Assembly (NCBI GenBank): GCA_963575745.1
Contig: CAUYUJ010018473.1
Coordinates: 180,054 to 203,917, forward strand
DNA from: Prorocentrum cordatum
Lineage: Eukaryota; Sar; Dinophyceae; Prorocentrales; Prorocentraceae
Direction: 5' to 3'
DNA: 23,864 nt
A program made the position numbers and the translations under genes. Below the pieces are notes generated by a model, which had not been told where the DNA came from, searched no databases, and saw nothing but the letters and a program-made list of their open reading frames with translations. Positions within the stretch are counted from its first letter, which is position 1. Every line of letters begins with the position of its first letter. Below, piece after piece: positions 1 through 8,314 of the stretch.

Positions 1-2
1 TG

Positions 3-688
3 ACGATCAAGACAAGTTTTGTTTTGCACATCCGTTTTGCACATGACAAAAAGATTGTTAAACGATTGTGGAGCTTATCGCAACGTCGGAAGTTGACCCC
101 CCAAGAAGAAGTGGATTTACAAGTAGCTGTGGAAGGGGGCCTTTGGCGAGATGGCCAAGGACGCCACTCTCCCAGCAGCCACGGCAGAATTGGTTCAACG
201 AGTTATGTCCAGAATCGTTTTCCTAGACCTCCTCCGCCACCGATTGCCGACATCAAGGAAGAGGCGGACGTCGAAGAGGAGCCGGACATCGCGGCTGAAC
301 CAGCACCATCAAAATGGCACGTTGTGGGCAATTTTTTCGCGCTTGAAGAAGGTAATACTTTTGAGAAACAAGTACGGAGCGCTTTTGATGGGAAGAGTGT
401 GCATTTCGAGAAATTTAAATTCTCGATGAAATTGGGAAAAACTGGTTGAACACGTTATCGTGCATTGCAGATGGCACGAACATGAAGATGGGAGTTTTTG
501 CAAAATAGCATTTCGTTTCGCAATGCAAGATGGGTCCACAAACATATGATATCGGAGTCACACATGCCCCGTTGGATTTCAAATATCAAAAAACAGTTGG
601 AATTGAGGATCGAAAATGCGAGAATGGCCCGGAACCCGCTACCTGTCTCAACGCAAAAACGGCAAAGAATTGGAGGTGCTGGCCGTGA
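3..688 (+). pseudogene. Decayed N-terminal part of a MULE-type transposase, broken over three frames
   Basis: Seen: frame 3 is open from the window edge to 449 and has no early ATG. It holds a proline run, an acidic stretch (KEEADVEEEPDIAAEP) and a tail ending VHFEKFKFSMKLGKTG. Frame 1 continues at 448-549 with HCRWHEHEDGSFCKIAFRF, then stops. Frame 2 continues at 545-688 with DFKYQKTVGIEDRKCENG and NWRCW, then stops. The Trp/Cys/His spacing recalls the zinc-binding N-terminal domains (MuDR, FAR1 or FLYWCH type) of Mutator-like transposases; this is family resemblance, not a database match. Inference: one ancestral exon with two frameshifts, upstream of the catalytic core at 1315. The true start lies outside the window. 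It could also be an unrelated protein with Cys/His pairs. Confidence 0.4.
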
Positions 689-1314
689 TCCAACCACAAT
701 CCCTTCTGCTAGTTCGGTGCACGTTGCACGTGGCGGCACGGATGGGAAAGAGCATCGGCCTTCTCCAGGACTTGCTTGTCCCAGAGAGTGGCGTTTGTAT
801 CTGCAGAGAGTTTTAGCACCAACCGCGAACGATGCAGTGACCCGCTTGGTTGTTGATCCCGTTCCATCTTCTGTTCTAAATCGCATTCTTGTCCGACAAC
901 TTCGTTGGGTTCGCCAACCAGCCAAGCCCATCCCATCGCATGCGTTGGCGTTGCGACCGGACGCACGACCGCGGCGCACATAAATTTAAATTAGTATCCG
1001 TCGGGTGGTTTGGTGTGCATTTCGGCCGCGGCGCGTGGCACGAGACATTCGTGCCGCTGGGTCTCACGCTATCCCCAGGGGACCGGCGGCGCCAAACGCA
1101 AGGCGGTTGCAGGAAGAGAGGGAGAGAGAGAGAGGGGGGGAAAAAAAAGGGAGGAGCGAATAAAACAAGGAAAGAGAGAGAGAGAGAGAGATGCCTCGCC
1201 GCTGGGTCGATGTGACTTTCTTCTTGGCGCGCAGGACCACCCTGACGAGGACGCCTCGTCGGCGCGGCCGGGTGCGCGTCGAAATTTCGCTCGGTTCGTT
1301 GCAACCCACATTGA
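689..1314. other. Non-coding gap between transposase fragments
   Basis: No reading frame here looks like part of the transposase, and the segment expected to carry the first catalytic Asp is not recognisable. A perfect 7 bp hairpin GGCACGA-GACAT-TCGTGCC lies at 1037-1055. The GA tract at 1107-1190 creates long but low-complexity open frames on both strands (RERE and SLSLS repeats), which I do not count as genes. Confidence 0.4.
1107..1190. repeat. GA-rich polypurine microsatellite
   Basis: Runs of GAGAGA with interrupting G8 and A8 homopolymers give an almost pure purine strand. It sits where the transposase coding sequence would be expected to continue, so it probably belongs to the decay of that gene or to sequence inserted in it. 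Confidence 0.8.
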
Positions 1315-2172
1315 AAACAAGCACGCCAAATTAGCAGGACAGACCCCAATCCTTGTCGTAGCATTCCCCAGGAGAACAATCGTGCTGTCGAATTACTGAT
1401 CGATTGCATTCGGGCACGCCTCTCGCTGTCCAGCATCGATCTGTTCGACAAGACAAAGGCGGTGTACATCGACGGCGGCACGGCATTCGTCAGCGTCTTC
1501 ACGCGGAAGTTCCCCGCCGCGACGCAAGTCAGATGCCTGCAGCACGTCAAGAAGGACATCACCCAGGCAGGCGGGCACTGGCGAATTGGAAACCAAGGCG
1601 CGCGGATCCAGGAATACGTTCACATGTCCGCTGTCCTTCCCCCGGAATTGTTCGACGCTTTCTGGCGCAAGATAATCAGAAATTTGCGGGAGGATGCAGA
1701 AAATGATTTCGCCGACTATTTCTTCAAGAATATGTTGGACACGGACGATGGGTTGTGGCGGGGGCAATGGCAGAGCCACCCTGCACAGATTGTACCGCCG
1801 TTCTCTGCGTACTCTAGCAGTACAACCGAATCATGTTGGAGAGTCGTGCAATTAGCTACAAAAAACATCCCCAGGAACGTAAACGCACTGCAAGAAGCGA
1901 ATTTTTTTGAGGAGTGCATCAACACTTGGGCTGCAGATGAAAATTCAATGACTTTCACCCTGCCGTACACAATGGAGAAACGCGTCGCGGCCGAGTGGCA
2001 TTTTATTGCGGGGGCGGGGACAACTGGCAATCAGGGGTCCCACAAGAGAATGGCCGCGGCAAATCCGGCGTCTGGTCACGGACGGCACGATCAGTGTGAC
2101 AATGGAGGGGACGCATTTCTACGATTACCAGGACGCATGAAGGCATCGTTTTTGGGCGTGGCCAAGATATGA
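1315..2172 (+). pseudogene. MULE-like transposase catalytic core (partial, degraded)
   Basis: Seen: frame 1 is open from 1315 (a TGA lies just upstream at 1312) to TGA 2170-2172. Near its start it reads NNRAVELLIDCIRARLSL, then KAVYIDGGTAFVSVF, FPAATQVRCLQHVKKDI, and later SSSTTESCWRVVQLATKNIP. Known: MULE transposases have a DDE fold in which the second Asp sits in a TDGE-like strand, followed ~20-25 residues later by a C-x2-H motif, and the Glu falls in a TE/NE-x-W/N motif. Here these are D in YIDGG, CLQH and TES. Inference: this is the D2-C/H-E part of a MULE core. There is no ATG at the head; the first Asp region is missing; the natural C-terminus leaves this frame near 2000-2045. It would have cut and joined DNA at element ends; this copy is inactive. 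Confidence 0.6.
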
Positions 2173-2480
2173 CGGCCGCTGTTACGACGAAGCCAAAGTC
2201 CGAGCCATTGCGAACGCAATCTCACCGAGATCTCCACCGCAAACTTGGGACGAATATTGGCGCTACCTTGGGACACGAACGGGCGATGGGGATGCCGATA
2301 AGGATGAAAAACAAATATTACATTTGACCCGACACTTCACGCTCCTCGCGCTTCCACCGGCCGGCCACGTCAGCGCGAGCCACCAAGATTTCGAAATTGT
2401 TGGGCAAACCGAACATACGCTCTGGCCGCAACACGTCTTGGCAAATTCCAACCACTTATCTGATGAACCCCGGCGCGTTG
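2040..2480 (+). pseudogene. Frameshifted C-terminal remnant of the transposase
   Basis: Frame 2 picks up where frame 1 stops making sense. It reads IRRLVTDGTISVTMEGTHF, meets an in-frame TGA at 2138-2140, and goes on with RYDGRCYDEAKVRAIANAIS and TWDEYWRYLGTRTGDGDA. The continuity across the stop and the shift of one base relative to 1315-2172 are what I would expect from a decayed gene. No SWIM zinc finger (CxC...CxH) is visible, although many MULEs have one in this place. Function of the segment is not known to me. Confidence 0.4.
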
Positions 2481-3097
2481 GACGCATCGTTGGCCGTGCG
2501 CGGGGCCGGACGCGGACCCGGAGGAGCCCCGTCAGCTGCGGCCGCAGCCGAGATCGTTGAGGTGGGGGGGCGAGGTCCAAACACGTCGACTGCCCTTGAC
2601 CAGGCCCATCCCAGGCCCAAGATCGGGGCTCGCGCCTTTCTCGCCAAGCCCGGAGGGCACGGGGACCGCTGTCGGACTGAATACGGGCCTGTCGACACGC
2701 AGCGGGCATGCATAGATCCCATTGGCCCGGGGATTCGCTGGTAGACCTGTTCGGCGATTGTCAGAACAATTCGGCGGATGAAGACCGCCTTCTGGCTGAG
2801 GAGATGTTCGGTTCCCTCATTTCCAGCGACGCGGACTTCATGGAGGGGCTGTTCAATGATACCAACAAAGAACAAGCGGACGTTGATGCACCCAGTCCGC
2901 ACCGCATGAACGCAGGAGCTGTAGAAGACGTCTCCAATGCGGAGAATGGTAATCTGCAAGCGGGCGCAATGCATGAAAGGAAGCGAAGGGAGAAGAAAAG
3001 AAGAGGGAAGGGAAAGAATGGCGAGGTAGAGGGGCAGACGAGTAGAGAGGTAGAAAGGTATAGGGATACAGGTGCACGTAGAGGGATAGAGGGGTAG
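2397..3097 (+). pseudogene. Possible further coding remnant, unrecognised
   Basis: Frame 3 (to 2744) reads TTYLMNPGALDASLAVRG followed by an Ala/Gly/Pro-rich stretch. From 2708 frame 2 reads LVDLFGDCQNNSADEDRL and MFGSLISSDADFMEGLFN, an acidic segment of complex composition, before it runs into Lys/Arg-rich sequence produced by the polypurine tract. The mix of residues before ~2960 looks more like former coding sequence than noise, and a frameshift near 2700 would join the two. I recognise no domain. It may be the far C-terminus of the MULE protein or an unrelated relic. Confidence 0.22.
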
Positions 3098-3175
3098 AGG
3101 GGTAGAAGGACAAAGGAGTATAGAGGTGGAAGGGGATTCGGGGTAGAGGGGGTAGAGGGGTAGAGATGTCCAGGG
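2985..3175. repeat. Polypurine tract with degenerate GTAGAGGG units
   Basis: The + strand is nearly all purine apart from regularly spaced T. From about 3055 the motif GTAGAGGG or GTAGAGGGG recurs many times with changes. The opposite strand gives Ser/Thr/Pro/Leu open frames, which I treat as repeat translation and not as genes. Confidence 0.7.
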
Positions 3176-3289
3176 GGAGAGGTGCTTTTCCGCATCCCCC
3201 TTTCTGCCCCCCCTTCTGCTTTGGTGCACCATCCCCCCAAAGGGAAGCCCAAATGCATTTTGGTTTGCGTTGCAATAAAAGCAGGCAAC

Positions 3290-3402
3290 CGCTGTGAAAC
3301 CAAAACCTATTCTGTTGAAACTGAAACCAACGGCATCGAATCTGAAACCTTTCAGCGGAGCCGAAACTTTCCGACGAAACCGAAACCTGGGAACGAAACC
3401 CA
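3290..3402. repeat. Interspersed GAAAC motif cluster
   Basis: GAAAC or GAAACC occurs about ten times in ~110 bases, at irregular spacing of roughly 6-18 bases (contexts GTGAAACC, TTGAAACTGAAACC, CCGAAACC). It resembles a decayed short-unit minisatellite. No gene is seen. Confidence 0.5.
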
Positions 3403-3680
3403 TTCCCAATACGTTCGTCCTGGCAAGCGTCTCCCACAGGCGTTTCAAGCGCCTTGAACTACGCCGCTATTCCCGGATAGCTCGTAGAAAGCTATAAGGG
3501 AAGTTTCCAGGTGGAGAAGCCGGAGCCGCAGGATAGCCCCAGGGCTCGTTCTGGCGTCCGTGAAGACACCTCGGCGGGACCTGCTTGAGCTCGAAGCGTG
3601 TTCCAGAAGGCCTTTTTTAAGCGTTTCCTAGAAGGAATGCCCGGACGTTTTCCGTTTGGTCTCGGAACCTTACTACAGCA
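3403..3680. other. Unassigned sequence before the repeat mosaic
   Basis: I see no coding potential and no clear member of the element families here, only fragments such as AGCTCGTAGAAAGCTATAAGGG near 3479, which may be eroded element ends. Confidence 0.35.
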
Positions 3681-3889
3681 GCTTCCAAAGTACCTCGTAG
3701 AGCGCACCGTACCTCGAAGAGCTCTTCGCACCTCGTAGAGCTCTTCGGCATCGAAGAGCTAGAGGAATGCCGGCGCGAGGTGGAGCCAGTACCTCGTAGA
3801 GCACTGATGGCAACAAAGCTAGAGGAATTCGGCGACAGCGTGGAGCTAGTTGGCGAGATTTCGAAAAGGGATGCGATCATACTTTCCGC
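3681..3889 (+). repeat. Cluster of h-type element ends and fragments
   Basis: Four starts of the type ACCTCGTAGAGC follow one another at about 3681, 3711, 3731 and 3793. One near-complete h copy ends GGAGCCAGT just before the next ACCTCG, so the copies abut head to tail. Typical h internal motifs are present (GAGCTAGAGGAAT, then CCGGCGCG). This is the left edge of the element mosaic. Confidence 0.6.
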
Positions 3890-4222
3890 AGCAGGGCAAC
3901 CGATTTTTCCTTGATAGCTCCTTGGAGAGCTGAAGGCTTCAGAGAAGAAGCCGGAGGTGGGTAGTGAGGGAGGCGCGCCCACCTTCGCCGGTCCACGACC
4001 CTCGCAGAAATTTGCCGAGGTTCGCAGCGTGTCCGGGAGCGCTTCAGGCACGCGTCCACGCGTGCAGGCACGCGTGCAGGCACGCGTGGAAGCGTCGCTG
4101 GCAGCGCTTCAGAAGCGCTTCAAGAGAGCCCCGCAGAGCTCTCCAGGAAATATTTCCAGAGTATTCAGAGCTTCTCAGGGAAGTTCTCCAGCGTGAGTGC
4201 CTCCTCGCTATCCGGGTTCTGC
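3890..4222 (+). repeat. P element copy 1, degenerate 5' part
   Basis: It matches the P layout from GGAGAGCTGAAGG through CTTCGCCGGTCCACGA, the palindrome region (4049-4094) and TCTCCAG to a CTATCCGGG end. The central palindrome is altered here (GTGCAGG in place of GTGCCTG), so only part of the dyad is kept. Confidence 0.65.
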
Positions 4223-4554
4223 CCGGAGAGCTCTCTGAGAGCTGTAGGGATTTAGATTAGAAGCCGGACGGTGGTGGTGCCTGCCAGCAGCCCATCTTCG
4301 CCGGTCCAGAATCGTCGCAGGGGCTTGTAAAAGGTCGCAGCGTGTCCAGGAGCGCTTCCGGCACGCGTCCACGCGTGCCTGCACGCGTGCAGGCACGCGC
4401 GGAAGCGTTGCTGGCAGCGCTTCAGAAGCGCTTCAGGAGAGCTCCCCAGAGCTTTTCAGGAAAGCTTTCCAGAGCATGCCTCTTTGCTATCCGGTTTTGG
4501 ACGCTACCAAGGTGGACGCTACCATGTTCTAACAATTCGTTTGGGCTGCCAATT
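4223..4554 (+). repeat. P element copy 2
   Basis: It starts CCCGGAGAGCTCTCTGAGAG, has GATTAGAAGCCGGACGG and the palindrome at about 4368-4401 with one mismatch, and ends with ATCCGG and a doubled tail GGACGCTACCA (4499-4525). It lies directly behind copy 1 in the same orientation. Confidence 0.75.
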
Positions 4555-4955
4555 TCCCGGAGAGCTCTCTGAGAGCTATAGGGCTTTAGATTAGAAGCCG
4601 GACGGTGGTGGTGCCTCCCAGCAGCCTATCTTCGCCGGTCCACGATCCCCGGAGGGGCCTGTAAAAGTTCGCAGCGTGTCCGGGCGCGCTTCCGGCACGC
4701 GTCCACGCGTGCCTGCACGCGCACAGGCACGCGTGGAAGCGTCGCTGGCAGCGCTTCAGAAGCGCTTCAGGAGAGCTCCCCAGAGCTCTTCAGGAAAGCT
4801 TTCCAGGGTATTCAGAGCTTCGCAGGGAAGCTTTCCAGCGTCTCCAGAGCTCCGTCACGCGAGGATTCCAGCGTCTCCACGCACGCTAAACCGCGTGCGT
4901 GTGCTGCGTTTGTGCGAGCGCCTCTTTGCTATCCGGGTTTGGGACACTACCAAGT
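4555..4955 (+). repeat. P element copy 3
   Basis: Complete termini are seen: TCCCGGAGAGC at the start and CACTACCAAGT at the end. The copy is longer than most (~400 bp) because the segment after the palindrome is partly duplicated (repeated TTCCAGCGTCTCCA-like text around 4830-4880). Confidence 0.75.
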
Positions 4956-5137
4956 GCGCAGAGCAAAGCTTTGAACTACAGAAGTTCCCTCCCAAATTCT
5001 CACCCCATTTCAAAATTCAAGATTTTAAGACAATCTTCTACAAAGTTCCCTGCTCGATTCTGGGCACTCTTACGCGTGCAAGAACACTACGAGGGTCTCG
5101 GCTGTGACCAGGTTGACGGTTCACCGCCGGCGTCAGT
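4956..5137 (+). repeat. H element, 3' half only
   Basis: The 5' part is missing. The sequence has the H 3' landmarks: GGCACTCTTACGCGTGCAAG, a degraded left arm GCTGTGA, the loop with AGGTTGACGGT, and the intact right arm TCACCGCCGG, ending GTCAGT. Confidence 0.6.
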
Positions 5138-5401
5138 TGGCCGACCCGGCCAGAACGGACAATGTGACGATTTGGGATCGGTTGTGCCACGATCTGAAAA
5201 ATCATTAACCATTAGGCGCATTTTTACTATCAAAACACTTGGCGGAACCAACTTCATGTCGACATGAAAAAGCAAAATTGAAGATTTCACGGAGATATTC
5301 TGCAAAGTTCTCTGCTTCGATCCTGAGCACTCTTACGCGCCCAAGGAACTCTACGAGGTTCCCGGCGGTGACCAGGTTCACGGTTCACCGCTGGGGCCAG
5401 T
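5138..5401 (+). repeat. H element, 5' truncated, intact 3' hairpin
   Basis: It starts inside H with TGGCCGACCCGGCCA, a perfect small hairpin, and runs through GACATGAAAAAGC, GAGCACTCTTACGCG and the 3' hairpin to GGCCAGT. The right arm of the hairpin has one change (CACCGCTGG). Confidence 0.6.
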
Positions 5402-5510
5402 TATCGGAGAGCTAGAGGAATTCCGGCGCGGGGTGGAGCCAGTTCGTCGACCCGACCAGAACGGACATTTTGGTGACCTGGGCTCGCCTTTGCTAAGACT
5501 TGAAAGATAT
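5402..5510 (+). repeat. H element internal fragment
   Basis: It begins within the H head (GAGCTAGAGGAATTCCGGCG) and ends at GAAAGATAT, where the next H copy begins. The break is at a T followed directly by ACCTCG, as at the other junctions. Confidence 0.55.
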
Positions 5511-5907
5511 ACCTCGTAGAGCTCTTCGGCATCGATGAGCTAGAGGAATTCTGGCGCGGGGTGCAGCTAGTTTGCCCACCCGGCCCGGGCGGACAATGTG
5601 GTACTTTTGGGTCGGTTTTGCTAAGATATGAAAGATATTCGACCACTCATTCTGAGAAACCAGATTTTCCGCACCTGTGAAAGACTATGAGGGCCTCTGC
5701 GTCTTGATATGAGCTCCGCAGGCGCACTATTACTATCAAACCACTTGGAGGAGCCAACTACATGTCGACATGAAAATGGAGAATTGAAGACTTCCCGAAA
5801 ATATTATGCGAAGCTCTCTGTTTCCATTCTGAGCACTCTGACGCGCGCAAGGAGCTTTACGAGGCTCCCGGCGGAGACCAGGTTGACGGTTCACCGCCGG
5901 CGCCAGT
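5511..5907 (+). mobile_element. H element, full-length copy (397 bp)
   Basis: Both termini are present: ACCTCGTAGAGCTC at the start and GGCGCCAGT at the end. The internal inverted end GAGCTTTACGAGG (RC of the start, one change) lies just before the 3' hairpin. There is no coding capacity. The 3' hairpin left arm has one mismatch (GGCGGAGA). Inference: a non-autonomous element that needs an enzyme supplied elsewhere. Confidence 0.65.
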
Positions 5908-6046
5908 TTCCAATGAGCTAGAGGAATTCCGGCGCAGGGTGGAGCTAGTTGGTCGACCCGACCAGACAAGAAGATGCGACAACTTACCTCGCAGAGCTCT
6001 TCGGCAAGGATGAGCTAGAGGAATTCCGGCGCGGGGTGCAGCTAGT
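5908..6046 (+). repeat. H fragment followed by an h copy
   Basis: An H head fragment (5908-5985) contains TGGTCGACCCGACCA at 5950-5964, a perfect 6 bp hairpin. From 5986 an h copy runs ACCTCGCAGAGCTC to GCAGCTAGT (6046). Confidence 0.55.
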
Positions 6047-6687
6047 GACTCGTAGAGCTTCCCTAAGAGCGTTAGCGGCGAAGCTAGAAGAGTAATTCCG
6101 GCGCGCTGGGGGGCTAGTTGGCAAAAAAATCTCGACGGATGTTTTGTTTTTGTAGAACCTGTATAAATTCGAATTCTCAGAATACAACAGGTCGTTAGAG
6201 CTCTAGTATTTTTTCCACCCATATTCGATCTTATTCCCGCTTGCCGTGTTAATACCAGGTCGATCGGGTACCTACTACTGCCAAAAAGCACTCCGGCGGG
6301 ATCGGCTGTTGAGTGTCAACTGGGCAGGTGCTGTCGGTTTTCTCAACTCGGTAGCGTCCAAAACCGGCTGGGCAAAGAAGCATACTTTGGAAAGTTTTCC
6401 TGAAGAGCTCTGGGGAGCTTACCTGAAGCGCTTCTGAAGCGCTGCCAGCGACGCTTCCACGCGTGCCTGCACGCGCGCAGGCACGCGTGGACGCGTGCCC
6501 GAAGCGCTCCCAGACACGCTGCGAACTTTTACAACTCGCTGCGACGATTCTGGACCGGCGAAGATGGGCTTCTGGCCCGCACCACCACCGTCCGGCTTCT
6601 AATCTAAAACCCTATAGTTCTCAGAGAGCTCTCCGGGAACTTAACTCGAACTGCAGAAGAGCTACAGAACTGGTCGGCACACCTAAT
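6047..6687 (+). mobile_element. S element, 5' part, split by an inverted P copy
   Basis: It starts GACTCGTAGAGCTTCCC directly after a T and has the S head (GGCAAAAAAATCTCGACGG, ATTCGATCTTATTCCCGC, GATCGGGTACCTACTACTGCC) and the beginning of the 178 bp satellite (GTGCTGTCGGTTTTCT, to 6343). The satellite text resumes at 6640 with CTTAACTCGAACTG and ends at 6687. The P copy on the - strand sits between the two parts. The rest of the S element is missing. Confidence 0.6.
6344..6639 (-). mobile_element. P element in reverse orientation
   Basis: On the - strand it runs TCCCGGAGAGCTCTC to TACCGAGT with all P landmarks, including the palindrome (6446-6480 region). It interrupts an S satellite unit: on the - strand the left flank is GAGTTAAGT and the right flank TGAGAAAACC, while uninterrupted units read GAGTTAAGTACAGAAAACC. 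So the insertion lies after a T and adds no duplication (two bases differ at the junction). It is the only P copy in this direction. Confidence 0.65.
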
Positions 6688-6932
6688 TCCCGGAGCGCTC
6701 TCTGAGAGCTATAGGGCTTTAGATTAGAAGCCAGACGGTGTTGGTGCCTGCCAGCAGCCAATCTTCGCCGGTCCAGAATCGTCGCAGCGACCTGTCGGAG
6801 GTCGCAGCGTGTCCTGGGAGCGCTTCTGGCACGCGTCCACGCGCGCCTGCACGCGTGCAGGCACGCGTGGAAGCGCGCTTCAGGAGAGCTCCCCAGAGCT
6901 CTTCAGGAAAGCGTTCCAGAGTATGCCTCTCT
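6688..6932 (+). repeat. P element copy, 3' truncated
   Basis: It starts TCCCGGAGCGCTCTC, contains the palindrome at about 6838-6871 (one mismatch), and is cut at GCCTCTCT where the next P copy begins with TCCCGG. Confidence 0.7.
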
Positions 6933-7388
6933 TCCCGGAGAGCTCTCGGAGAGCTATAGGATTTTAGACTGGCGCCGGCAGTGAACCGTCAACCTGGTCA
7001 CCGCCAGGAATCCCGTAGAGCTCCTTGCACGCGTAAGAGTGCTCAGAACCGAAGCAGAGAACTAAATCAATTATTTTCTTAAAATATTGATTTCTTTTTT
7101 TTGATCACATTGTCCGTCCGAGCCGGGTCGACCAACCAGCTCCACCTTGCACCCGAATTTTTCTTAGCTCATCTCGCCGAAGAGCTCTACGAGGTATTAG
7201 AAGCCGGACGGTGGTGGTGCCTGCCAGCAGCCCATCTTCGCCGGTCCAGAATCGTCGCAGCGACCTGCGTGAGGTCGCAGCGTGTCCGGGAGCGCTTCCG
7301 GCACGCGTCCACGAGTGCAGGCACGCGTGGAAACGTGCCTGGCAGCGCTTCAGAAGCGCTTCAGGAGAGCTCCCCAGAGCTCTTTAGT
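6933..7388 (+). repeat. P element copy interrupted by an H element
   Basis: The left part (6933-6967) ends GGATTTTAG and the right part (7196-7388) begins ATTAGAAGCCGGACGG. Joined, they give the normal P text TTTTAGATTAGAAGCC, so the H insertion at 6968-7195 was precise. The palindrome is shortened here (CACGAGTGCAGGCACGCGTGG). Confidence 0.7.
6968..7195 (-). mobile_element. H element, internally deleted (228 bp), precise insertion in P
   Basis: On the + strand it starts ACTGGCGCCGGCAGTGA and ends GAGCTCTACGAGGT, the reverse complement of the H termini. The hairpin has one G-T pair in the H sense (GGCGGTGA with TCACTGCC). It lacks about 170 bp of the middle of H. The flanks TTTTAG and ATTAGAAGCC reconstitute the uninterrupted P sequence without any duplicated bases beyond an ambiguous one. 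Confidence 0.7.
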
Positions 7389-7666
7389 TCCCAGAGAGCT
7401 CTCTGAGAGCTATAGGGCTTTAGATTAGAAGCCGGACGGTGGTGGTGCCTGCCAGAAGCTCCTCCACGGCGGTCAAGAATCGTCGCAGGAACTCATTTAA
7501 AATCGCAGCGTGTCCGGGGGCGCTTCCCGCACGCGTCCACGCGTGCCTGCACGTGTGCAGGCACGCGTGGGAGCGTGCCTGGCAGCGTTTCTGAAGCGCT
7601 TCAGGAGAGCTCCCCAAAGCTCGTCAGGGAAGCTTTCCCGCGCGAGTGCCTGTTTATTTTCCGGGT
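7389..7666 (+). repeat. P element copy
   Basis: It starts TCCCAGAGAGCTCTC and has GATTAGAAGCCGGACGG, the palindrome near 7537-7570 (one mismatch, GCACGTGTGC centre) and a TTTTCCGGGT end that abuts an ACCTCG start. Confidence 0.7.
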
Positions 7667-7731
7667 ACCTCGTAGGGCTCTTCGGCATCGATGAGCTAGA
7701 GGAATACCTCGTAGAGCTCTTCGGCATCGAT
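7667..7731 (+). repeat. Two truncated h copies, head to tail
   Basis: ACCTCGTAGGGCTCTTCGG runs to GAGGAAT; then ACCTCGTAGAGCTCTTCGG runs to ATCGAT, where a P copy begins (TCCTGG). Each break is just after a T. Confidence 0.55.
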
Positions 7732-7976
7732 TCCTGGAGAGCTCTCTGAGAGCTGTAGGGAGATTAGATGCCGGACGGTGGTGGCGCCTGCCAGCAGCTC
7801 CTCCACGGCGCCCCAAAATCCCCGCAGAAAGTTGTTTGTCCCGGAAGCTGGTCCGGGAGCGCTTCCGGCACGCGTGGAAGCGTGCCTGGCAGCGCTTCCG
7901 AAGCGCTTCAGAAGAGCTTCCGGGAGCTCGTCGGGAAAGCTTTCGAGTGTGAGTGCCTCTTAGCCCTCCGGGTTTT
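7732..7976 (+). repeat. P element copy with collapsed palindrome
   Basis: It starts TCCTGGAGAGCTCTC. The core is reduced to GGCACGCGTGGAAGCGTGCC (7867-7886), so one arm of the dyad is lost. It ends CCCTCCGGGTTTT directly before the next TCCCGG. Confidence 0.65.
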
Positions 7977-8314
7977 TCCCGGAGAGCTCTCTGAGAGCTA
8001 TAGGGTTTTAGATTAGAAGCCGGACGGTGGTGGTGCCTGCCAGCAGCTCCTCCACGGCGCTCCAGAATCGTCGCAGAAGGTTGTTTGTCCCGGCAGCTGG
8101 TCCGGGAGCGCTTCCGGCACGCGTCCACGCGTGCAGGCACGCGTGGAAGCGTGCCTGGCATCGCTTCAGAAGCGCTTCTGGCACGCGTCCACGCGTGCCT
8201 GCTCGCGCGCAGGCACGCGAGGAAGCGTGCCGGGCAGCGTTTCAGAAGCGTTTCAGAAGAGCCCCCTTTTTGCTCTCCCGGGTCTTGGACGCTACCAAGT
8301 GAACGCTACCAAGT
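7977..8314 (+). repeat. P element copy with two palindrome cores and doubled tail
   Basis: It starts TCCCGGAGAGCTCTC and has the core twice (about 8117-8160 and 8181-8235), joined at GCGCTTCTGGCACGCG. The tail GAACGCTACCAAGT follows GGACGCTACCAAGT, so the 3' end is also doubled. Confidence 0.7.

Noticed and set aside
876-1562. 228-residue open frame on the - strand
   Set aside because: It overlaps the MULE core and the GA tract; its middle is SLSLSFL-type translation of the microsatellite, and no domain is seen.
2535-2548. 14 bp palindrome GCTGCGGCCGCAGC
   Set aside because: It lies in GC-rich Ala-coding-like sequence and is single copy in the window; expected by chance at this composition.
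2456-3448. 330-residue open frame on the - strand
   Set aside because: A large part is Ser/Pro/Leu/Tyr repeat translation of the polypurine tract, and the GAAAC region gives an F/R/G-rich tail. No conserved motif; judged a shadow.
5101-5137. tRNA-derived SINE promoter (A and B boxes) in H
   Set aside because: AGCTAGTTGG and AGGTTGACGG slightly recall box motifs, but spacing and consensus do not fit, and no cloverleaf can be drawn.
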